In this document: positions 56,701-64,000 of the stretch, piece after piece | How the letters are laid out: each line of letters opens with the position of its first letter | Numbering within the stretch: position 1 is the stretch's first letter | NCBI GenBank assembly: GCA_963791295.1 | Contig: CAWBRY010000001.1 | Location: 1,860,001-1,924,000 of the forward strand | Source: CAWBRY01 sp963791295 | GTDB taxonomy: Bacteria > Bacteroidota > Bacteroidia > Chitinophagales > Chitinophagaceae | Length of the DNA stretch: 64,000 bases | Direction: 5' to 3' | Notes under the pieces: model-generated | What the model was told of the DNA's origin: nothing | The model's input: the letters and a program-made list of their open reading frames with translations, nothing else | The model's database searches: none | Program-made: the position numbers and the translations under genes

Positions 56701-59700
56701 CCTTCACCATTAACGGTGTCTGAATCGCATACCCACATTCTTTGCCATGGCGGCAATTCGACGGTGACAATTCAGGCGTCAGGTGGTACTGGTTCGTATA
56801 CCGGTATAGGCGAATTCAGTCAGTCTGCCGGAACAACAGTGTATACGGTGAGTGACGAGAATGGTTGTGAATCAACGATCGCAGTCACGGTGATAGAACC
56901 GCCAGCGATTACGGCTACTTTATCGATAGTGGATGTTTTGTGTAGTGGTGAATTGACAGGTTCGGTGGTGATTCAGCCGTCTGGTGGTGTAGGATCTTAC
57001 ACGATCAACCGCCCTGAAACCGGCCTCGGTGCAGGAACGCATGATTTTATTATCACTGATGCAAATGGTTGCAGTTCCAATTTAAGTGTAACAATAACTG
57101 AACCACCGCCGGTGACCGCCGTTATTAGCGGATCAACTACCATTTGCGAAGGTTCTCCAACAACTATATCAGTAGCGTTGACAGGTAATGCTCCGTGGTC
57201 CATTGAGTACACAGATGGTGTAACGCCTGTCACTGTAAATAATATTACCAGCTCGCCATTCAGCTTCAGTGTTGTTCCCACCAGCAATGCTACATATACC
57301 CTTTTGTCCGTTAACGATGCAAATTGCGTAGGAACAGTGAATGGCTCGGTGGACATCGTGGTCAATCCGATGGTTAGTCCAATCTTTACTCCGATCGGTC
57401 CGCTCTGTCAAAACTCTCCGGCTCCGGATCTTGCGCTTACTTCGGACAATGGCATTACTGGGACATGGAATCCAGCCGTTATCGATTTGAACAACGCAGG
57501 AATTTCAACCTACACATTTACACCTACGTTGGGTCAATGTGCGCAAACGGCTACGATGGAAGTTATCATTAAACCCATTACCTACACCACTACCCGTGTG
57601 ACGATTTGCAGTAGCCAATTACCATATAACTGGAACGGCAATCCTTATGACCAGGAAGGAACATATACTGCAACACTGACCAATTCGCAAGGTTGCGATT
57701 CTATTGCAACATTGAACCTGTTCATTGTTTCCGAGGGCATACCCGTATTTACTTCTATAGGCCCTCTTTGTCAAAATAGTACGCCGCCTCTGTTGCTTAC
57801 ACTTTCGAACAATGGATTTACAGGTACCTGGAATCCTTCCATAGTCAATACTTCTGTTATTGGCACTACGAGATATAAGTTTACACCGGCAGGATCATGT
57901 ACCCGCACCATTTACATGGATATTGAAATAACAGATCAGGTCATTCCGACATTCAGTCCAATTGGACCGTTTTGTCAAAATAGCACTGCTCCCTCGTTGC
58001 CGGTAGTTTCTGATAACGGGATTAGCGGCAATTGGAGTCCGTCGGCAATAAATACATCCGTAAGCGGCGAAGCTGTTTATACGTTCACGCCAGATGGGAA
58101 TCAATGTTCCGCGATGGCGCAAATAAGGATTTTTATAAATCCTCTGTTGAATACCACTATCGATTCCGCAGTCTGTGCAAACGCATTGCCATTCGACTGG
58201 AATGGTCAAACTATCACAGGAGCTGGAACATATACATTCACTACTGCCAGTTCTTTCGGATGTGATTCCACAACAACGCTAAACTTATCTGTCAATTCAG
58301 TAATTAGTAAAGTCATCGACTCCACAGTTTGTGCAAACGCATTGCCATTCGACTGGAATGGTCAAACGATTACTGGAGCAGGAACATATACATTCACTAC
58401 AGCCAGTTCATTGGGATGTGATTCCACAACAACTCTAAACTTGTCTGTCAATTCAGTAATTAGTAAAGTGATCGATTCCACCTTTGTGCAAACGCATTGC
58501 CATTCGACTGGAATGGTCAAACTCTCACAGGAGCTGGAACATATACATTCACTACTGCCAGTTCGATGGGATGCGATTCGACGACAACGCTAAACTTATC
58601 TGTCAATTCAGTAATTAGTAAAGTCATCGACTCCACCGTTTGTGCAAACGCATTGCCATTCGACTGGAATGGTCAGACGATCACGGGACCTGGAACATAT
58701 ACATTCACCACTATCAGTTCATTAGGGTGTGATTCCACGACAACTCTAAACTTGTCTGTCAATTCAGTAATTAGTAAAGTGATCGATTCTACAGTTTGTG
58801 CAAACGCATTGCCATTCGACTGGAACGGCCAATCGATTACTGTAGCAGGGACCTATACATTCACTACAGCCAGTTCGTTGGGATGTGATTCGACGACGAC
58901 TCTAAACCTGTCTGTTCAATTCAGTAATTAGTAAAGTGATCGATTCCACCGTTTGTGCAAACGCATTGCCATTCGATTGGAATGGTCAATCGATTACTGC
59001 AGCAGGCACATATACATTCACTACAGCCAGCTCATTGGGATGTGATTCCACAACAACGCTAAACTTGTCTGTTAATTCAGTAATTAGTAAAGTGATCGAC
59101 TCCACAGTTTGTGCTAACGCATTGCCATTCGACTGGAATGGTCAGACGATTACCGGTGCGGGGACCTATACATTCACGACAGCCAGTTCCTTGGGATGTG
59201 ATTCGACGACAACTTTAAACCTACTGTAACATCAGTTATTAACAAAGTCATCGATTCTAAGGTTTGTGAAAACGCATTGCCATTCGACTGGAACGGTCAG
59301 ACGATTACCGGTGCAGGACATATACATTCACTACTGCCAGTTCATTAGGATGTGATTCCACGACAACACTAAACTTATCTGTTAACATCAGTAATTAGCA
59401 AAGTGATTGATTCCAAGGTTTGTGCCAACGCATTGCCATTCGATTGGAATGGTCAGGCGATTACCGGGGCAGGAACATATACATTCACCACTATCAGTTC
59501 ATTAGGGTGTGATTCCACGACAACACTGAATTTGTCTGTAACATCCGTAATTAATAAAGTGATTGATTCCACCGTTTGTGCCAACGCATTGCCATTCGAC
59601 TGGAACGGTCAAGTACGTATCTAGCTCGGGGCAGGGCACCTATACATTTCACGCACAGCCAGTACTCCAGTTCGGGATGTGATTCCACAACAACTCTAAA

Positions 59701-62312
59701 CTTATCTGTAAGTTCAGTAATTAGTAAAGTGATCGACTCCACCGTTTGTGCAAACGCATTGCCTTTCGACTGGAACGGTCAATCGATTACTGCGGCAGGC
59801 ACCTATACATTCACGACAGCCAGTTCATTAGGATGTGATTCCACAACAACTCTAAACTTGTCTGTAAATTCAGTAATTAGTAAAGTGATCGATTCCACCG
59901 TCTGTGCAAACGCATTGCCATTCGACTGGAACGGTCAATCGATTACTGCAGCAGGGACATATACATTCACGACAGCCAGTTCATTGGGATGTGATTCCAC
60001 AACAACTCTAAACTTGTCTGTTAGTTCAGTAATTAGCAAAGTGATCGATTCCACGGTTTGTGCCAATGCATTGCCATTCGACTGGAACGGTCAATCTATT
60101 ACTGCAACAGGGACCTATACATTCACTACAGCCAGTTCATTGGGATGTGATTCGACGACAACTCTAAACTTGTCTGTTAGTTCAGTAATTAGCAAAGTGA
60201 TCGATTCCACGGTATGTGCCAATGCATTGCCATTCGACTGGAACGGTCAGATCGATTACTGGTGCGGGCATCTATACATTCACCACTGCCAGCTCATTGG
60301 GATGTGATTCGACGACAACGCTAAACTTGTCTGTTAGTTCAGTAATTAGCAAAGTGATTGATTCCACGGTATGTGCCAATGCATTGCCATTCGACTGGAA
60401 CGGTCAATCGATTACGTGCAGCAGGAACCTATACATTCACTACAGCCAGTGGTTAGGATGTGATTCGACGACAACTCTAAACCTATCTGTTAACTCAGTA
60501 ATCAGTAAAGTGATTGATTCTACGGTTTGCGCAAACGCATTGCCATTCGATTGGAATGGTCAGTCGATTACCGGGGCAGGGACATATACATTCACCACTA
60601 TCAGTTCATTAGGATGTGATTCCACGACAACACTGAATTTGTCTGTAAAATCCGTAATTAATAAAGTGATTGACTCGACGGTTTGTGCAAACGCATTGCC
60701 ATTCGACTGGAATGGTCAGACGATTACGGGGCCAGGAACATATACATTCACTACAGCGAGCGCGTTAGGATGTGATTCCACAACAACACTAAACCTGTCT
60801 GTTAATTCAGTAATTAGTAAAGTGATCGATTCCACCGTTTGTGCAAACGCCTTGCCATTCGACTGGAATGGTCAGACGATTACCGGCGCAGGAACATATA
60901 CATTTACTACAGCCAGCTCATTAGGATGCGATTCGACAACAACACTAAACCTGTCTGTCAATTCAGTAATTAGTAAAGTGATCGATTCCGCCGTTTGTGC
61001 AAACGTATTGCCTTTCGATTGGAATGGTCAGACGATTACCGGCGCAGGAACATATACATTTACTACCTCCAGTTCGTTAGGATGCGATTCCACAACAACT
61101 CTAAACTTGTCTGTTAGTTCAGTAATTAGCAAAGTGATTGATTCCACAGTTTGTGCAAACGCATTGCCTTTCGATTGGAATGGTCAGACTATCACGGGAC
61201 CTGGAACCTATACATTCACGACAGCCAGTTCGCTGGGATGTGATTCGACCATAAAATTGAACCTGGTAGTTAGCAATCTCTCTTTCAGGATAAATAATCC
61301 TCCTCAGCTGTGCGCTTTCGGAACTGTTGACCTTACATCAGGATCAATTGTAGATGGGACCGTTGCGGGATTGATATTCAGCTATTGGCGAGACGCTGCC
61401 GCTACAAGTGAACTTTCAAATCCAAAAGCGGTCGGCGCAGCAGGAACTTATTACATCAAAGCCGCGACCGCTGCCGGGTGCTTCAGTATTGAGCCCATAA
61501 TAGTAGTCATCAATGAGGCGCCTCGATCCAACCTGGCCGGCGGAGCAACTATCTGTTCTGGTTCCGATCAAACTCTGTCGGTGACGTTTACAGGCACTGC
61601 GCCATTTGGATTTACTTATTCAGACGGTGTGAACGTAGTTACCATCAGCTCGATCATGACGTCGACATATTCATTCACCGTTCACCCAACATTGACGACC
61701 ACTTATACTATTACGAACACTACAGATGCAACTTGCTCAAATAGTGGGGACAGGACATCCGCCACCGTGACGGTATTGCCAGCCCTGCAATCTGTTCGAT
61801 ATTCGGATATAGTCACCACACCCAATACGCCGGTACAGTTAAGCTCACAAAATTTTGGAGCCGGCTCAAGTTATGTGTGGAGTCCACCAACCGGATTAAA
61901 TGATCCATTCGTGAATAACCCGATCTTTAATCATGATCAATCGGTTCAATACACCATTTCTATTACTACGCCGTCCGGATGTACGGTAGTCGACACTCTA
62001 TCCGTCAGGATCAAGACCGATCCAGTAGTAACAAAATCAGATTTGTTTGTTCCCAAGGCCTGGACACCGAATGGAGATGGTCATAACGATAAATTATTCC
62101 CGCTGACAATGAATATCAGGCAACTTAAATATTTCCGCGTATTCAATCGATGGGGACAGTTAGTTTTTGAAACAAATGCTCTTGGCTTTGGCTGGGATGG
62201 CACCTACCGGGGAAAACTCCAGGTTTCTGACACCTATATGTGGGTTGCAGAGGCAGTAGGAGAGGATGGTCGTACCATTCAACGAAGTGGAAATTCAGTT
62301 TTATTAAAGTAA
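50713..62312 (+). CDS. Giant SprB-like repeat adhesin with type B T9SS domain (frameshifted in the tandem repeats)
   Basis: About 3,860 residues. A long signal region, an Ig-like domain (about 45-135), eight Cys-containing repeats of about 85 residues (51130-53150), a jelly-roll carbohydrate-binding-like domain (53370-53920), PKD-like domains, three repeats with PTC..P.GTI (54770-55450), eight SprB repeats (55459-57130), then 20 tandem 52-residue repeats (58159-61270). The C-terminus is a gliding-motility-type CTD (FVPKAWTPNGDGHNDKLFPL, FNRWGQLVFETN, GWDGTYRGK). The frame runs unbroken to about 58485; indels near 58487, 58916, 59224, 59318, 59387, 59610-59680, 60248, 60414 and 60449 then break it, all inside the repeats. 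It should be surface-exposed, secreted with the PorP/SprF-like protein encoded 11 bases downstream. Confidence 0.88.
51130..53150 (+). repeat. Eight tandem 85-residue repeats in the adhesin
   Basis: Units begin near 51140, 51393, 51651, 51907, 52153, 52407, 52653 and 52908, each with an [AT]-S-[IL]-x-Y-x-G-x-[PF]-[FY]-C core, a TYSSTPGL-like block, a GTYTVTYTIPASGGC block and a closing TTTSVTIT strand. Spacing is 246-258 bases. The two Cys per unit could form one disulphide. Confidence 0.85.
55459..57130 (+). repeat. Eight SprB-type repeats in the adhesin
   Basis: Units begin near 55466, 55695, 55920, 56118, 56316, 56517, 56715 and 56914 with the pattern ETHTPILCSGG, GGTAPYTGTG, YTVSDANGC and ITVTEP, the known SprB/gliding adhesin repeat. 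Spacing is about 198-230 bases. Confidence 0.85.
58159..61270 (+). repeat. Twenty tandem 156-bp (52-aa) repeats
   Basis: The motif VCANALPFDWNGQ begins at about 58172, 58328, 58484, 58640, 58796, 58952, 59108, 59263, 59419, 59575, 59747, 59903, 60059, 60215, 60371, 60527, 60683, 60839, 60995 and 61151. Spacing is 155-156 bases except 172 between units 10 and 11, where the DNA is garbled. Each unit continues with ITGAGTYTFTTASSLGCDS and TTTLNLSVNSVISKVIDS. Two Cys per unit. A divergent forerunner (PYNWNGNPYDQEGTYT) sits near 57600. Confidence 0.93.
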
Positions 62313-62322
62313 ACCTCTAGTT

Positions 62323-63345
62323 ATGAGAAAGGTAAAACATATCGTCGCGGTGAGTCTTGCATTATTGATGATGATGTCATCACGCGCGCAGGATCCAAGT
62401 TTTTCGCAATTTTTTTCCTCGCCGCTAAATGTCAATCCGGCATTGACAGGAAACATCAATGGGGACTGGCGACTCATCTCGAATTTCCGGGACGAATGGA
62501 TTGGGCCGGCAAGTCCTTATGTGACCGGCACTATTTCATATGACAAAAAAATAATGCAAAATAATATACCAGGTGTGCCTGAAAACAATATTATGGGATT
62601 GGGCGGCATGGTAATGTTTGATAAGGCGATGAGTGGTATTGTAAAAAGTGTTTACGCGACCATGAATCTGTCCTATAGCATTAAATTAAGAGAAGGGGAG
62701 GACTTTGCTCACCGTCTGGGGCTTGGATTTGGCGCCACTTATGGCGACCGGTCCATTGACTATAGCCGATTGGATTTTGAAGAACAATTTACGGGTAACG
62801 GATTTAATACAAGTCTGCCTACCGGAGAAACAGCTTTATCAAATATGAAAGGATATGTCTCAGCTAGTGCGGGTATCATTTATAGTTATACTACTGAGAA
62901 GAGCAACTTTGATATTGGAGCATCGGCGTATCATGTGAACCGGCCAAAGCAAACTTTTTTAAAGGACAATAATCAGGAACTGGCAATTAGAAAAGTAGCT
63001 CATGCCAACTTCGAAACGTTCCTCTCAGACAGGGTTGTTCTAAATGCTAATGGCATTTATCAGTCTCAAACTACGACCCATTATTTTTCAGTGGGTTCTG
63101 CACTGGGATATTATTTAGGAGATGAAGCGGGTACGCTACTGAATGCAGGACTGTGGTATTGGTCAAAAAATGCGGTCATTCCATACGTTGGTTTATCGTA
63201 TAAAGATTTTCAATTCGGATTAAGTTATGATATAACCATTTCAAAGCTCAACCAGGCAGCAAAAAAGCCAAGCACCTGGGAATTTTCCCTGATTTTGAGA
63301 GGAAAGCAGAAAGCATCCGGGATCATTCCGTGTCCCTGGAAATAA
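62323..63345 (+). CDS. PorP/SprF family type IX secretion membrane protein
   Basis: 340 aa with signal peptide (SSRAQDPSFSQF). DPSFSQFFSSPLNVNPALTG is the family hallmark; the rest is a beta-barrel (WRLISNFRDEWIG, LGGMVMFDKAMSG, FQFGLSYDITISKL). SprF-type proteins are needed for export or surface attachment of their neighbouring type B-CTD adhesin. Only 10 bases follow the adhesin stop, so they are co-translated. The ATG at 62323 follows the adhesin directly. Confidence 0.93.
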   Translation: MRKVKHIVAVSLALLMMMSSRAQDPSFSQFFSSPLNVNPALTGNINGDWRLISNFRDEWIGPASPYVTGTISYDKKIMQNNIPGVPENNIMGLGGMVMFDKAMSGIVKSVYATMNLSYSIKLREGEDFAHRLGLGFGATYGDRSIDYSRLDFEEQFTGNGFNTSLPTGETALSNMKGYVSASAGIIYSYTTEKSNFDIGASAYHVNRPKQTFLKDNNQELAIRKVAHANFETFLSDRVVLNANGIYQSQTTTHYFSVGSALGYYLGDEAGTLLNAGLWYWSKNAVIPYVGLSYKDFQFGLSYDITISKLNQAAKKPSTWEFSLILRGKQKASGIIPCPWK

Positions 63346-63477
63346 CAATGAAATCAGTGTAAGTATGAACAAATTCGTAGATCAGATTTATAGTATTTTT
63401 ACCTTCTTTTAAGGGGCAAAATTGTGGAAATATATAATTAGAAAATTTCGGCATTAAAACTTCCTTAAAAAGGCAAT

Positions 63478-63847
63478 ATGTATTACTTTTAGCAGCTATT
63501 CAGTATCCCCCGAATGCCGGAGAACCGGCCCAACATCTGAGGAATCAATCTCTTAAATCCAACATTCATCATTAAGTTTTCAATCATTCCAATTGGGTAT
63601 TTCCAATGGATTGCCAATAGTGTAAGTTCAACTTTCTTCTAATTCCTATGGATTTTTCCGAGTAAGAATTCAGAATCCATTTTCACCATTATGAATTGCC
63701 GCATTACAGCTGTTGCTATGGAGAATATTCTCCTGGCGAGACTGTGCAAATCTGAAACCCATAACTCTGTAACCCTTTATCGTGCACTCTATAGGAATTA
63801 TACATTTTGGGCAACGTGGCAAAGGTCGAAAATCGATCCTTTCTCTC
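63478..63847 (+). promoter_or_regulatory. Long leader of the next T9SS gene, homologous to that at 50440
   Basis: The gap 63346-63847 holds no other gene. TGTATTACTTTTAGC (63480-63494) and the blocks CAATTGG (63590), CCTATG (63645), AATCCATTTTCACC (63674) and CTGTAACCCT (63767) match the adhesin leader in order and approximate spacing. A five-residue open frame (63648-63665) occurs at the equivalent place. Confidence 0.6.
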
Positions 63848-64000
63848 ATGCCTGTCAGACGACTGGGCCTTCTGCCTATTCTTTTCTGCTTTCTTTTTTT
63901 CAATCAACTTAATGCCCAAATTTCATCTACTGCGGCTGGCGGTCCATGGAACTCGACGTCTACCTGGGTCGGTGGTATAATTCCCGGATCAGGAAGTAAT
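63848..64000 (+). CDS. N-terminus of a secreted T9SS-type protein (partial)
   Basis: The gene runs off the right end. MPVRRLGLLPILFCFLFFNQ with LNAQ is a clear signal peptide, and the mature part begins ISSTAAGGPWNSTSTWVGGI, typical of the start of large secreted Bacteroidota proteins with right-handed helix or G8-like N-termini. The same frame is open upstream to a GTG at 63782, which would add FGQRGKGRKSIL before the signal peptide; the true start is uncertain. Confidence 0.75.
   Translation, partial: MPVRRLGLLPILFCFLFFNQLNAQISSTAAGGPWNSTSTWVGGIIPGSGSN

Noticed and set aside
55383..57365. Minus-strand open frames of 100-146 codons in the adhesin
   Set aside because: They arise from the Thr- and Gly-rich codon pattern of the adhesin repeats and repeat along with them.
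58159..61270. Regular repeat array resembling a CRISPR or satellite
   Set aside because: Units are 156 bp, coding throughout, without unique spacers; no cas genes are present.
63691..63912. Plus-strand 73-codon frame over the start of the last gene
   Set aside because: Its translation has no features, while the neighbouring frame gives a textbook signal peptide from 63848.

Overview
The window comes from a Bacteroidota chromosome, most likely a Chitinophagaceae-like member of the Chitinophagales. The evidence is type IX secretion (T9SS) sorting domains of both kinds, a PorP/SprF-type protein, SprB-type repeats, TAnnTTTG promoter boxes, a DUF3667 protein, a TonB-dependent receptor with a carboxypeptidase-regulatory-like N-terminus, and TPR histidine kinases with the order-typical 'NPLNFVNNFSE' H-box. 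All family names are from recognition by eye; no database search was possible.

Layout. 1-2.5 kb: the C-terminal end of a secreted Ig-repeat T9SS protein and two small genes between inverted intergenic repeats. 2.5-16.8 kb: housekeeping and metabolism: ABC-F ATPase, Rieske oxygenase convergent with a GntR/MocR regulator, GNAT, ilvE, SDR, a beta-barrel protein, a VIT/CCC1 transporter, rocD, a VOC protein, ispE, a bifunctional nuclease and etfBA. 16.9-22.8 kb: TPR protein, tilS, rhomboid, rlmH and an active/inactive M16 peptidase pair. 22.9-28.5 kb: a FecR-like protein and a CHASE2 membrane protein transcribed away from a caspase-TPR protein. 28.5-32.3 kb: a tRNA-Arg with an inserted element bounded by 49-bp direct repeats, carrying a histidine kinase and a recombinase that has lost its catalytic domain. 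32.5-50.3 kb: accessory and nutrient genes, including DUF3667, an M15 peptidase, a second TPR kinase, rhaM, an NHL lipoprotein next to a TonB receptor, a cyclase-like DUF2652-SRPBCC protein paired with a signal-less UrtA-like binding protein, two small Cys-rich exported proteins, an esterase, DUF1080 and a FucP-like transporter. 50.4-63.3 kb: a giant SprB-like adhesin gene (about 11.6 kb, with 20 tandem 156-bp units) and its PorP/SprF-like partner. From 63.4 kb: the leader and start of another T9SS protein.

How the genes relate. The adhesin and PorP/SprF protein fit the sprB-sprF pairing of gliding or adhesion systems. rhaM, esterase, DUF1080 and the MFS transporter suggest use of plant-type sugars. 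The caspase/CHASE2/FecR module and the binding-protein/cyclase-like pair are the best candidates for undescribed signalling systems.

Data quality. Many genes at 4.5-7.1, 9.5-16.8, 23.8-27.5 and 58.5-60.5 kb are broken by single-base shifts after which the family-consistent sequence resumes at once, while 17-23.7 and 27.5-58 kb are almost free of them. Patchy sequencing or assembly error explains this better than gene death. Broken genes are therefore given as single CDS spans with the shifts noted.
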